DNA of 64,000 nucleotides, from assembly GCF_001870735.1 (NCBI RefSeq), contig NZ_MORL01000002.1, positions 248,001 through 312,000 on the forward strand. Reading direction: 5' to 3'. Below are positions 26,208-34,465 of this stretch, one piece after another. Position numbers and translations under genes: made by a program. The stretch is from Arsenicibacter rosenii. GTDB lineage: Bacteria > Bacteroidota > Bacteroidia > Cytophagales > Spirosomataceae. The notes below the pieces were generated by a model, which was not told the DNA's origin, ran no database searches, and saw only the letters and a list, made by a program, of their open reading frames with translations. Positions within the stretch are counted from its first letter, which is position 1; every line of letters starts with the position of its first letter.

Positions 26208-26555
26208 ATGTTTGGGAACTTAGGAAATATGATGGACATGTTCGGGAAGATGAAAGATATTCAGGCCCGGATGAAAGAAGCACAGTCGACTCTGTCGGGC
26301 ATCACCGATACCGGCGAAGCGGGTGCCGGTATGGTAAAGGCAACGGTTAACGGGCTGCGGCAGGTACTGAAAGTCGAAATCGACCCGGATGTCGTGAAGC
26401 CGGAAGACCGCGAGATGATGCAGGATCTGATTGTGGCGGCTATTAACAAGGCCATGGAAAACATTGAGCCTAAAATTCGTGAACACTTAAAGAAATCAAC
26501 AGAAGGTTTGTTGCCGAATATCCCCGGGTTTGATCTGGGCAGTATGATGCAATAG
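26208..26555 (+). CDS. YbaB/EbfC family nucleoid-associated protein
   Basis: 115 residues, normal length. Small DNA-binding dimer with the tweezer-like fold. MFGNLGNMMDMFGKMKDIQARMKEAQ is a typical opening (first 20 residues shown by its Met-rich character), with VKATVNGLRQVLKVEIDP forming the central sheet and a helical end. It lies 12 bases after a T9SS protein gene and before a GT2 gene. The usual recombination partners dnaX/recR are not adjacent here. Confidence 0.92.
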   Translation: MFGNLGNMMDMFGKMKDIQARMKEAQSTLSGITDTGEAGAGMVKATVNGLRQVLKVEIDPDVVKPEDREMMQDLIVAAINKAMENIEPKIREHLKKSTEGLLPNIPGFDLGSMMQ

Positions 26556-26585
26556 AAAGTGGTATTCACCCACTAACCACTTTCT
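26554..26585. repeat. Hairpin between ybaB and GT2 gene
   Basis: Perfect 10-bp stem AGAAAGTGGT / ACCACTTTCT (26554-26563, 26576-26585), starting at the ybaB stop codon and ending eight bases before the GT2 ATG. No T tract follows, so it is a weak terminator at best. Confidence 0.45.
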
Positions 26586-26593
26586 ACAGATTC

Positions 26594-27628
26594 ATGGATA
26601 AGCTTGCAATTGTTATTCTTAATTACAACGGCCTACACTTCCTGAAACAGTTTCTGCCATCGGTGATTGAACACGCCGATGGCTTTCGTGTTTATGTAGC
26701 CGACAGTGCTTCAACCGATGCCTCGGTTGCTTTTGTACGGAAAACCTTTCCGACGGTCCGTGTCATTGAACTGCATCAGAACAAAGGCTATGCCGGTGGC
26801 TATAATCTGGCTCTGGAGCAGCTCCGGCAGCAGTATGGCGGAGCAACCTACTACGCTTTAATTAACTCCGATATTGAAGTAACCCCGAATTGGTTAGGTC
26901 CGGTTGTGCGGCTTATGGATGCCAACCCGGCTATTGGTGCCTGCCAGCCCAAAATCCGGGATTACAACCGCCGCGCTTATTTCGAACATGCCGGAGCGGC
27001 CGGTGGCTTCATGGACAGCATGGGCTATGTATTCTGCCGGGGGCGGGTTTTTGCCACCTTCGAGACCGACGAGGGCCAGTATAATGATAACCGCCGGGTG
27101 TTCTGGTCAACGGGCGCCTGTTTTGTGGCCCGGGCCGACGTGTTTCATGCGGTTGGTGGCTTCGACGACGACTTTTTTGCCCATATGGAAGAAATTGACT
27201 GGTGCTGGCGTATTCAGCAGCAGGGCTACGAAGCCTGGGCCTGTGGCGAGTCGGTAGTATACCATGTCGGGGGCGGCACGCTGCACAAATCAAATCCGCA
27301 CAAAACCTTCCTGAATTACCGCAACAGTCTGTTTATGCTTTATAAGAACTTGCCGGGCGGGAATCTGTGGGGCAAGCTGCTTTTCCGGCTGGTAATGGAT
27401 GGCCTGTCGGCGCTCTTGTTCATCCGCGAAGGGCAGTGGGCCGATGTATGGGCCATTGTCCGGGCGCATTTCGCCTTTTATGGCGCCCTGGGCCGCTTAC
27501 GCAGGCAGCGTAAAGCTCTTCAGCCGCAGGTATCGCTGAGTCGGTTGCCTGTTTATCAGAAAAGTATTGTCTGGCAGTATTTTGCGCAGGGGCGTAAACG
27601 TTTCAGCGAGCTTTCTGCCGAATGCTGA
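26594..27628 (+). CDS. Glycosyltransferase family 2
   Basis: 344 residues. GT-A fold enzyme, probably a rhamnosyl- or similar transferase building surface polysaccharide. LAIVILNYNGLHFLKQFLPS and YVADSASTDAS are the nucleotide-binding start, YYALINSDIEV gives the acidic metal site, and FDDDFFAHMEEIDWCWRIQQ is the acceptor/catalytic motif of the WcaA/RfbN-like group. A C-terminal segment with hydrophobic and basic residues suggests membrane association. Its stop directly abuts the stop of the convergent PspC gene. Confidence 0.9.
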   Translation: MDKLAIVILNYNGLHFLKQFLPSVIEHADGFRVYVADSASTDASVAFVRKTFPTVRVIELHQNKGYAGGYNLALEQLRQQYGGATYYALINSDIEVTPNWLGPVVRLMDANPAIGACQPKIRDYNRRAYFEHAGAAGGFMDSMGYVFCRGRVFATFETDEGQYNDNRRVFWSTGACFVARADVFHAVGGFDDDFFAHMEEIDWCWRIQQQGYEAWACGESVVYHVGGGTLHKSNPHKTFLNYRNSLFMLYKNLPGGNLWGKLLFRLVMDGLSALLFIREGQWADVWAIVRAHFAFYGALGRLRRQRKALQPQVSLSRLPVYQKSIVWQYFAQGRKRFSELSAEC

Positions 27629-27850
27629 CTAAAGGTCCCAGATGGTTGGATGAGCGTTGCGCCGAACGTGTTTTTTGAGCTCCATCCAGAAAGCAAGGAT
27701 AAAATAAACAATGACCGGTGAGCCGAAAGTCAGGAATGAGGTGTAAATAAAATAAAGCCGTATACTGCTGGCCGAAATGTTCATTTTTTCGCCAATACGA
27801 GTGCAAACGCCGAATGCCTGTTGCTCTACGAAATACCGAAGCTTGTTCAT
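27629..27850 (-). CDS. PspC domain small membrane protein
   Basis: 73 residues from the ATG at 27850; a TTG further upstream (27889) is rejected. The sequence FGVCTRIGEKMNISASSIRL followed by a single hydrophobic segment (SPVIVYFILAFWM) is the PspC pattern, and this short stand-alone form recurs in Cytophagales. PspC proteins are inner-membrane components of the phage-shock or envelope-stress response, but the other psp genes are absent here, so the role is open. Convergent with the GT2 gene without any spacer. Confidence 0.85.
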   Translation of the reverse strand: MNKLRYFVEQQAFGVCTRIGEKMNISASSIRLYFIYTSFLTFGSPVIVYFILAFWMELKKHVRRNAHPTIWDL

Positions 27851-28180
27851 GCCAGAACGATGTTTAAAAACGGAAAGCAATTTACTCAAATAACAAACAA
27901 AGTGCCAGCTTTACCGACCAGTAACGTATAAAGTTACCAATCGGTCAAAATGTTTTATTTTATGGGAAATTAATTTTTTGCGAAACATTGTTTGTTACTG
28001 AAACAATTTTATTTACTTTGTGACTAGAGAAAGGCGATATAAGCATATTTTATCCCATTCCGACAAAGTCCGGGATTACATCCTGCCGAGTACACGCTGT
28101 TTGCATAGTCTGGGCCTGTTTCACGTTCTTTGTTAGACCTTCGATGAGCATGTTCTATTTCTAATTTTTTATTATTTTTT
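27851..28180 (+). promoter_or_regulatory. Cold-shock gene promoter and long 5' leader
   Basis: A TTTG box at 27991-27994 and TTACTTTG at 28013-28020 (7 of 8 to TAnnTTTG) are 18 bases apart, giving a good Bacteroidota promoter. Transcription from about 28026 would leave a leader of about 155 bases before the csp ATG. Long structured leaders are typical of cold-shock mRNAs. A perfect inverted repeat ATTGTTT / AAACAAT (27987-27993, 28001-28007) overlaps the -33 box and could be an operator. No gene is seen in this 330-base stretch. Confidence 0.55.
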
Positions 28181-28378
28181 ATGCAAACAGGTGTAGTAAA
28201 GTTCTTTAACGAGAGCAAAGGTTACGGATTCATTGTTGACGATGCGACTGGCAAAGACATTTTTGTGCATATCACTGGCCTCAACGGAACAACAATCCGT
28301 GAAAAAGATCGTGTACAATTTGATGTAGTGGACGGCAAAAAAGGCCTGAATGCTACAAAAGTCAAGAAACTAGACTAA
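28181..28378 (+). CDS. Cold-shock protein (CspA family)
   Basis: 65 residues, a single cold-shock domain. The RNA-binding motifs are intact: KGYGFI (RNP1) and FVHI (RNP2), starting from the usual GVVKFFNESKGYGF. It acts as a single-stranded nucleic-acid chaperone that keeps mRNA unfolded, often at low temperature or in fast growth. The gene has its own promoter, a long leader and a terminator. Between neighbours on opposite strands, it is a single transcription unit. Confidence 0.96.
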   Translation: MQTGVVKFFNESKGYGFIVDDATGKDIFVHITGLNGTTIREKDRVQFDVVDGKKGLNATKVKKLD

Positions 28379-28412
28379 ATGGTGCCATATATACAGTGCT
28401 CCATCACGAAAT

Positions 28413-28449
28413 AAAAACCCCTTCCTGTTATCACAAGAAGGGGTTTTTT
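28413..28449. terminator. Bidirectional terminator, csp / lysS
   Basis: AAAAACCCCTTC (28413-28424) pairs with GAAGGGGTTTTT (28437-28448). It serves the plus-strand csp and minus-strand lysS. Confidence 0.85.
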
Positions 28450-28471
28450 GGTGCCCTGCTGATCGCGTGGT

Positions 28472-30220
28472 TTACGCTACCCAGGCCTTAACGTCGTCGA
28501 TTTTCGGCATCGGAACGTCCATCTTCAGCTTCTTGCGCACACCTCCCAGATCGTTGAACAGCTTGTTTGGGTTCGCCGCTTTCAGTTGCTCAATGGTCAG
28601 GAAACCAAGCTGCTGAACCGCCGGAATCCACTCCTTCGGTACACCTGCCCCGATGTATTCTGCCTCAGTGGCTACTTCCTGTTTCTTTTCCGGACGCATC
28701 TGCGGGAAGAATAAGACTTCCTGAATCGACGGCTGGTTGGTCATGATCATCGACAGCCGGTCGATACCCAGACCGACACCGGCGGTTGGCGGCATGCCGT
28801 ATTCCAGCGCACGCAGGAAGTCGTCGTCCAGAGCCATGGCTTCTTCATCGCCGCGCTCGGCCAGCCTCAATTGCTCCTCAAACCGCTCGCGCTGATCAAT
28901 CGGGTCGTTCAGCTCGGAGTAGGCATTCGCGATTTCCTTACCATTGCAGATGGCTTCGAAACGCTCCACCAGCCCCGGCTTGCTGCGGTGCTTTTTCGTC
29001 AGCGGCGACATCTCAACCGGATAATCCGTAATAAATGTTGGCTGAATCAGCTGGTGTTCAACGGCCTCGCCAAAGATTTCGTCGATCAGCTTTGACTTAC
29101 CCATGGTATCATCGGTTTTGATCCCACGTTCTTCGGCAACCTGACGCAGGGCCGCTTCGTCCATCTCTGAGACATCGATGCCGGTATATTCCCGGATGGC
29201 CTCGAACATCGTCAAACGCTTCCACGGACGCTGGAAATTGATCAGGTTTTCGCCGACCTGCACCTGTGTGCTGCCCGTTACGTCGATGGCGACTTTCTCC
29301 ACCATTTCTTCAATGGTATCCATCATCCAGAGGTAGTCTTTATAGGCTACGTAGAATTCCACCTGCGTAAATTCAGGGTTGTGGAACCGGCTCATGCCCT
29401 CGTTCCGGAAGTCTTTGGCAAACTCAAATACCCCGTCGTACCCACCAACGATCAACCGTTTCAGGTATAGCTCGTTGGCAATACGCAGGAACAGCGTCAT
29501 ATCGAGGGTATTGTGGTGGGTCCGGAATGGCCGCGCGGCCGCTCCGCCGTGAATGGGCTGGAGAATCGGCGTTTCTACTTCAAGATACCCACGCTCGCTC
29601 AGGAAGCTCCGGATCGAGTTAACCAGTTTGGTCCGCTTGATGAATACTTCCCGGACCTGCGGATTCACGATCAGGTCGACATACCGCTGGCGGTAGCGCT
29701 GCTCCGGATCGGTAAACGCATCGTACGTTTCTTTCTCCCCCTTCTCATTCACGACCTCTTTCACCACCGGCAGCGGACGCAGAGACTTATTCAGAATCTT
29801 AAATTCCTTCACATAGACTGACAGCTCACCGGTTTGGGTCGTAAACACGTGGCCTTCAACACCGATGATGTCGCCGATGTCCAGCAATTTCTTGAAAACG
29901 GTGTTGTACAGCGTTTTGTCTTCGCCCGGACAAAGGTCGTCGCGACGGAAATAGAGCTGCATCCGGCCGCTGGCGTCCTGCATTTCGGCAAACGCGGCGC
30001 TTCCCATAATCCGGAAACCCATCAGACGACCAGCTAAGCGTACCTTACCATAGGTGGCATCGCCCGAAAGGTCGAGGCCGGGTTCGGGGGTTATGTTGGC
30101 CCGCAGATCAGCAATGTGCGCGGTCACATCAAACAGTTCGGCAGGATAAGGGTCAATGCCCATACGCATCAACTCTTCCCGTTTATTCCGTCGGTTTATC
30201 TCCTGTTCGCTCAGGTTCAT
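28472..30220 (-). CDS. lysS: Lysyl-tRNA synthetase, class II, with C-terminal extension
   Basis: 582 residues. Charges tRNA-Lys. An OB-fold anticodon-binding domain (about 50-165) precedes the class II core with motif 2 ([20 protein letters not shown]) and motif 3 ([12 protein letters not shown]). The usual enzyme ends just after FFPQMRPE; here about 75 more residues follow, with a helical hairpin-rich segment ([22 protein letters not shown]) resembling a helix-hairpin-helix nucleic-acid-binding domain. Such an extension occurs in other Bacteroidota LysRS. Monocistronic, with a TAnnTTTG promoter upstream. Confidence 0.96.
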   Translation of the reverse strand: MNLSEQEINRRNKREELMRMGIDPYPAELFDVTAHIADLRANITPEPGLDLSGDATYGKVRLAGRLMGFRIMGSAAFAEMQDASGRMQLYFRRDDLCPGEDKTLYNTVFKKLLDIGDIIGVEGHVFTTQTGELSVYVKEFKILNKSLRPLPVVKEVVNEKGEKETYDAFTDPEQRYRQRYVDLIVNPQVREVFIKRTKLVNSIRSFLSERGYLEVETPILQPIHGGAAARPFRTHHNTLDMTLFLRIANELYLKRLIVGGYDGVFEFAKDFRNEGMSRFHNPEFTQVEFYVAYKDYLWMMDTIEEMVEKVAIDVTGSTQVQVGENLINFQRPWKRLTMFEAIREYTGIDVSEMDEAALRQVAEERGIKTDDTMGKSKLIDEIFGEAVEHQLIQPTFITDYPVEMSPLTKKHRSKPGLVERFEAICNGKEIANAYSELNDPIDQRERFEEQLRLAERGDEEAMALDDDFLRALEYGMPPTAGVGLGIDRLSMIMTNQPSIQEVLFFPQMRPEKKQEVATEAEYIGAGVPKEWIPAVQQLGFLTIEQLKAANPNKLFNDLGGVRKKLKMDVPMPKIDDVKAWVA

Positions 30221-30293
30221 TATCTGTATACAGTGTTTGGTAAAATAAGGGAAACCACCCGTTAACGCGACCGGCCCCTATGAATTTGGTCTG

Positions 30294-30301
30294 CAAAATT
30301 A
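30294..30301 (-). promoter_or_regulatory. Promoter -7 element for lysS
   Basis: Reads TAATTTTG on the minus strand, matching TAnnTTTG, about 75 bases upstream of the lysS ATG. Confidence 0.45.
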
Positions 30302-30453
30302 GCTATAAAGATGTTGGGAATGAAACCGACTCTTACTGAAGCGCTTTCTTTTCGGCCATTGGTCAGATCGGGTTGCCATTCATCCGGAAAATGCGGGCGA
30401 TTTACCGGGTTATTACTACTATTGTGCTATCAAAACAATATCACTAAACCATC

Positions 30454-31308
30454 ATGAGCGAAAAGAATTTAACATCCATCTCGGGCTACATTTTATTACT
30501 GATTGGCCTGGTATTATTATTCGGGTCACCATTTCTGTTTATAAACGGAGCAATTGTGGCCGGCGTTTTTTGTGTCTTTGCGGGCATTGTTGTGCTCACA
30601 GGACTGGCAGTGATCAACCCGAACGAGGGAGTCGTAACCACGTTCTTCGGTGATTACATGGGTACAATGAAGCAGACGGGATTGCGGTGGGTGAATCCGC
30701 TGTATTCAAAGCGGAAAATCAGCCTTCGGGCACGAAACCTGAACGGACAAACGTTGAAAGTAAACGATAAAATGGGTAACCCCATTGACATCGCCGCCGT
30801 TGTAGTCTGGAAAGTGACGGATACGGCAAAAGCACTTTTTGAGGTAGATGATTACCAGCTGTTTGTTCAGATTCAATCAGAAGCGGCTGTCCGTCACCTG
30901 GCCAACTCGCACGCCTATGACAACATGGAAGGGGAAGGAGTAGCCGAAGTGACGCTACGGGATAATACGGGTCAGATCAATGAAGTTCTCGAAAACGAAC
31001 TGAACGAGCGTCTGGAGCGTGCAGGCGTGTCGATCATTGAAGCCCGGATTAGTCACCTTGCCTATGCGCCTGAAATTGCAGGGGCAATGCTGCAGCGCCA
31101 GCAGGCTTCGGCGGTTGTGGCGGCCCGGAAACAGATTGTCGACGGGGCCGTTGGCATGGTTGAAATGGCCCTGGCCCGATTGGCAGAAAAAGACGTGGTT
31201 CGCCTTGACGAAGAGCGCAAAGCAGCCATGGTCAGCAATCTGCTGGTTGTATTATGTGGAGAGAAGAACGTGAGTCCGGTAGTTAATGCCGGAACCTTGT
31301 ACAGTTAA
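30454..31308 (+). CDS. SPFH (band 7) domain membrane protein
   Basis: 284 residues. Two adjacent N-terminal hydrophobic segments (about 10-55) anchor it, then a band 7/SPFH domain ([39 protein letters not shown]) and a C-terminal coiled region ([21 protein letters not shown]). These proteins oligomerise and organise membrane microdomains, sometimes controlling proteases; the precise role is unknown. It is followed after five bases by a small Arc-type ribbon-helix-helix gene, a pairing I recognise from other Bacteroidota. Confidence 0.9.
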   Translation: MSEKNLTSISGYILLLIGLVLLFGSPFLFINGAIVAGVFCVFAGIVVLTGLAVINPNEGVVTTFFGDYMGTMKQTGLRWVNPLYSKRKISLRARNLNGQTLKVNDKMGNPIDIAAVVVWKVTDTAKALFEVDDYQLFVQIQSEAAVRHLANSHAYDNMEGEGVAEVTLRDNTGQINEVLENELNERLERAGVSIIEARISHLAYAPEIAGAMLQRQQASAVVAARKQIVDGAVGMVEMALARLAEKDVVRLDEERKAAMVSNLLVVLCGEKNVSPVVNAGTLYS

Positions 31309-31313
31309 TTGGC

Positions 31314-31505
31314 ATGGCGACGGAAAAAAAAGCATTTGTCTTACGTATTAGCCCGGAAACGCTGAAAGAGCTGGAGCGGTGGGCACAAGAAGAGTTTCGG
31401 AGTGTTAACGGACAGATTGAGTTTATTCTGCACGATGCCCTCCGCAAACGAAAGAAATCCGTTCGCCGTGACGATGCTGAGAAAGATACTGCTGAAGCGA
31501 ATTAG
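31314..31505 (+). CDS. Arc-family ribbon-helix-helix DNA-binding protein
   Basis: 63 residues. FVLRISPETLKELERWAQEE gives the beta-strand and first helix, and SVNGQIEFILHDALRKRKK the second helix, of an Arc/MetJ-type ribbon-helix-helix dimer. Such small proteins usually bind operator DNA through paired strands. It sits five bases after the SPFH gene, so the two are co-expressed and it might regulate that operon or tie the SPFH complex to DNA. The latter is speculation. A strong terminator follows. Confidence 0.85.
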   Translation: MATEKKAFVLRISPETLKELERWAQEEFRSVNGQIEFILHDALRKRKKSVRRDDAEKDTAEAN

Positions 31506-31508
31506 TCA

Positions 31509-31535
31509 GGGCCTCCCAAACCGGGAGGCCCTTTT
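31509..31535 (+). terminator. Terminator after SPFH-Arc operon
   Basis: GGGCCTCCC / GGGAGGCCC stem with AAACC loop and TTTT tail. Confidence 0.85.
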
Positions 31536-31550
31536 ACTTGTATATGAAAC

Positions 31551-32231
31551 CTAATCGACCGAAATAGGGGTTGCCTCTTCTGCTTGCCCACGGGCGGTAG
31601 TCGTTGAGGAGGCCGCTTCCTTCAGCAGATTATACTGGGTAATCATCATCAGGCGGCTCATGGTATTTTCGGTATCGAGCTCCCTGGCCTTAACAAACGC
31701 TTTTAGTTCAGCTCCGAACTCTGTCTGAATTTGCGGCCACAGGCTACCGTTAAACTCATCAAGCGGGATAAAGGTATCGTTGGTATAGACGACATAGTTA
31801 AAGTTGTCGTAGTCTTTAATGAGCTGATCATCATTGCCGTAAGACGCCGTACTCGAAAGCCGGAGCGGTTCTTTCGCATGCCGCAACCGTCGGTAAACCG
31901 TCATAACGCCAGTGGTTATCGTCTCCAGAAAAACCGGCCGGTATGTTGACCGGCGAACCGGAAAATCAACCGATGCGAACTGCCGGATGTCATTGGCATT
32001 TTCGTCAAAATACATGAATGAGCGCACTTGCGAAGGCGAAAAGGCCTTGATGGTTCCGTCGGGCAGTTTCAGTTGCAGTACTTCGGCTTTCCAGTTGTAA
32101 TTCAGACTACCCGCCATTTCGGCGCCGTTATTGAGTTGTAGTTTACCGGTTTTCCAGGCTATGTCGTCTTTTGCCAGGCAGGTGCCTGCTGCGGTTACCC
32201 AGAGCAGGGTAAAGAGTATGTATGTTTTCAT
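31551..32231 (-). CDS. Secreted protein of unknown function
   Basis: 226 residues with a signal peptide (MKTYILFTLLWVTAAGTCLA). I do not recognise the family. The first half is beta-rich and reads like a sensor or barrel fragment (TGKLQLNNGAEMAGSLNYNW, LQLKLPDGTIKAFSPSQVRS). The second half is charged and helical, with a Ser/Thr/Ala/Glu-rich tail. No catalytic motif or lipobox is visible. It lies alone between two terminators or spacers. The LNNGAEMAGSLNYN pattern recurs in secreted Bacteroidota proteins of no known role. Confidence 0.7.
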   Translation of the reverse strand: MKTYILFTLLWVTAAGTCLAKDDIAWKTGKLQLNNGAEMAGSLNYNWKAEVLQLKLPDGTIKAFSPSQVRSFMYFDENANDIRQFASVDFPVRRSTYRPVFLETITTGVMTVYRRLRHAKEPLRLSSTASYGNDDQLIKDYDNFNYVVYTNDTFIPLDEFNGSLWPQIQTEFGAELKAFVKARELDTENTMSRLMMITQYNLLKEAASSTTTARGQAEEATPISVD

Positions 32232-32360
32232 AACGTTCTTCGTATTTGCTGTTGCGGCGTAGCAACAATGCTGTCTATGAAGTAACGTTCTGAAAAAAAG
32301 GTGCCAGCTCTAACCGGCTGATCATTAATGGCTACGAAGATGTAATTATTCGTAGTAAAT

Positions 32361-32407
32361 GTTAAATTTTATTAATAAGAGAGGTCGTTTCTGACGTAAA
32401 ATTTAAC
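32361..32407. repeat. Inverted repeat in spacer upstream of secreted protein
   Basis: Perfect 11-bp arms GTTAAATTTTA (32361-32371) and TAAAATTTAAC (32397-32407) around 25 bases. It lies in a 283-base gap between the secreted-protein start and the coaX stop that otherwise shows nothing. It may be a coaX terminator-like structure or an operator. Confidence 0.35.
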
Positions 32408-32514
32408 TTGCGGTTAATGGATTTAACAGGCGGGCAAACAGCAAGCGAAACGGCATGTGGATACATTTCCTCACCTTGAGGAATGCTGCCTACTGCAACG
32501 GTAAAACTATTGAT

Positions 32515-33288
32515 TTACAGATGTTTCTGCATGGTCTCGCCAATCAGGCGAACCCCATCGAGAGTAAGCGACGGAATGATGTCTTCGAAGACATCCCGTA
32601 ATGACGGAATTTTACCGGACAGGCCGCCGGTCGCAACCGCAATGCAGTCTTGGTTAAGTTCGGTCTTGATTTGCCGGACCAGGTGGCGCACTAACCCCTC
32701 GTAACCCATTACAATCCCGGCCTGAATGGCGTGGGTGGTGTTCTTGCCGAGCGCTGAGACCGGTTTTTCGATGGGGACTTCCGGTAGCTGGGCCGTATTG
32801 GCAAACAGGGCGCGAATAGCCGTTTTGAGGCCTGGTGTGATGGCTACGCCCAGAATTTTTCCCTCACCCGAGACCGTAGTAAACGTCAGGGCTGTACCAA
32901 AGTCAACGATTACGCAGTTGCGCCGGTAACGGGTATAGGCTGCCAGTGCATTGGCGACCAGATCGGTGCCGATCTCATGCGGACGCAGGATGTCGAGGGG
33001 TAAAAGCGGGTAAATGCCGGGACCGACAACAATCGGTTGCCTGCCAAACAGATTGGTCAGCATATCGCGCATGGTCGGCGTCAGCAGGGGAACAACGCTG
33101 CTCAGCACAGCAGTCTGAATCGAACTTAATGCGATGTTTGCTTCGAGGAGCCAGAAACGCAGGCGGTTTTCGTAGGCGAGTGCGGGCTCGTCTGTGCGTG
33201 CCGGTGTACGCCAGATATGCAACCAGGCGTTGTTATGGTATAGCCCGAAAACGGCGTCGGTATTGCCGACATCAATGGCAAGTAGCAC
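32515..33288 (-). CDS. coaX: Type III pantothenate kinase
   Basis: 257 residues. Phosphorylates pantothenate in the first step of coenzyme A synthesis. The ASKHA-fold phosphate motif LAIDVGNTDAVFGLY opens the protein, and VDFGTALTFTTVS, with the catalytic region, and GGLSGKIPSL are further markers. The start codon is GTG at 33288: no in-frame ATG lies nearby, and the family begins exactly at MLLAIDVGNT. The 101 bases to the divergent DUF4296 gene are the shared promoter region. Confidence 0.94.
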   Translation of the reverse strand: MLLAIDVGNTDAVFGLYHNNAWLHIWRTPARTDEPALAYENRLRFWLLEANIALSSIQTAVLSSVVPLLTPTMRDMLTNLFGRQPIVVGPGIYPLLPLDILRPHEIGTDLVANALAAYTRYRRNCVIVDFGTALTFTTVSGEGKILGVAITPGLKTAIRALFANTAQLPEVPIEKPVSALGKNTTHAIQAGIVMGYEGLVRHLVRQIKTELNQDCIAVATGGLSGKIPSLRDVFEDIIPSLTLDGVRLIGETMQKHL

Positions 33289-33389
33289 GATTTTGCTGAT
33301 GGGTAATGAATCAATGAACGGAGCGGGCCGAATTGCTGTTCACCCGATAAACCACTCCACCTTAGTACGAAAGTAAGAGAAAAAATTCT

Positions 33390-33770
33390 ATGCGCTGTAA
33401 CAATTTACGCGGTTTGCTATTTTGGGTGATGGTAATCGCCACATTATCAGGCTGTAGTATGGGCGATCAAAAGCCGGATAATTTAATTCCGCCGGATAAA
33501 ATGGCTGATGTATTAACGGAAATCCACCTGGCGGAGTCACGGGTTAGCCGGCTGAATCTCCGCTCGCTCGATTCGTCTAATCTGGTCTATCAACGGCTGG
33601 AGGGGCAGATTTTTAAAAAATTCGCTGTTGATACCTCTGCTTACCGCAAAAGTTATGCGTATTATTCATCGCATCCGGTTGAGCTGGAGGGTGTTTATAA
33701 GCAAGTGACCGAAAAATTACAGAAGAAAATAGATGCCGGAAAAAAAGGTAGTAAGCGCCCGACTCCATAA
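33390..33770 (+). CDS. DUF4296 lipoprotein
   Basis: 126 residues. Lipobox LSGC near residue 22 marks it as a lipoprotein. The body is helical with MADVLTEIHLAESRVSRLNL and KFAVDTSAYRKSYAYYSSHP, the DUF4296 pattern, a Bacteroidota family of unknown function. The tail is Lys/Pro-rich. Divergent from coaX and followed by a strong bidirectional terminator. Confidence 0.88.
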   Translation: MRCNNLRGLLFWVMVIATLSGCSMGDQKPDNLIPPDKMADVLTEIHLAESRVSRLNLRSLDSSNLVYQRLEGQIFKKFAVDTSAYRKSYAYYSSHPVELEGVYKQVTEKLQKKIDAGKKGSKRPTP

Positions 33771-33808
33771 AAAAAGCCCTTGTCATCTGTACGACAAGGG
33801 CTTTTTTA
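33769..33808. terminator. Bidirectional terminator, DUF4296 / gmhA
   Basis: AAAAAGCCCTTGTC and GACAAGGGCTTTTT form a perfect stem. The whole 38-base spacer between the two convergent stop codons is this hairpin. Confidence 0.9.
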
Positions 33809-34384
33809 TCAGCCAATTACCAGTTTTTCGATCAGCAGGATAAACAGGTGAATTACCTTGATATGTACTTCCTGAATCCGGTCGGCGTAGCCAAAGTGCG
33901 GTACCCGGATTTCGACATCGGCTTTACCCGCCAGCTTGCCGCCGTCTTTACCGGTCAGTAAAACGACTTTCATCCCTTTTTCACGGGCAGCCTCAACCGC
34001 ACGGATCACGTTGGCTGAGTTGCCGCTGGTACTGATACCCATCAGTACATCGCCCTCATTGCCCAGACCTTCGATAAACCGGGAGAAGATAAACTCAAAC
34101 CCATAGTCGTTGCCTACGCACGAAATGTGACTGACGTCAGAAATGGCAATGGCGGCCAGCGAACGCCGGTTGTCGCGGTAGCGGCCCGAAAGTTCTTCGG
34201 CAAAGTGCATGGCATCGCAGTGAGAACCGCCGTTGCCGCACGAAATAACTTTGCGGCCTGATTTGATGGCATCGGCCATGACAGTGGCGGCCGCTTCGAT
34301 GGCCTCCAGATGAGCCGGATTGGCGAGAAACGCATCCAGAACCGACCGCGCTTCGGTCAGCTCCTGACGAATAATATCTTGCAT
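33809..34384 (-). CDS. gmhA: D-sedoheptulose-7-phosphate isomerase
   Basis: 191 residues from the ATG at 34384; the frame continues to a TTG 18 codons upstream, which is not needed. SIS-domain isomerase producing D-glycero-D-manno-heptose 7-phosphate, first step of heptose synthesis for lipopolysaccharide. Markers are [20 protein letters not shown], with the SIS phosphate-binding loop, [27 protein letters not shown] and the C-terminal metal/active-site motif [20 protein letters not shown]9 heptosyltransferase is in the same window but not adjacent. Confidence 0.93.
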   Translation of the reverse strand: MQDIIRQELTEARSVLDAFLANPAHLEAIEAAATVMADAIKSGRKVISCGNGGSHCDAMHFAEELSGRYRDNRRSLAAIAISDVSHISCVGNDYGFEFIFSRFIEGLGNEGDVLMGISTSGNSANVIRAVEAAREKGMKVVLLTGKDGGKLAGKADVEIRVPHFGYADRIQEVHIKVIHLFILLIEKLVIG

Positions 34385-34465
34385 GTTAAGTAGGTTACCA
34401 TATGTAATTGCAGGGCAAAACTCCTGAATTGGCAGCAAATCACAAATGATAACGACAAAAGTTTA

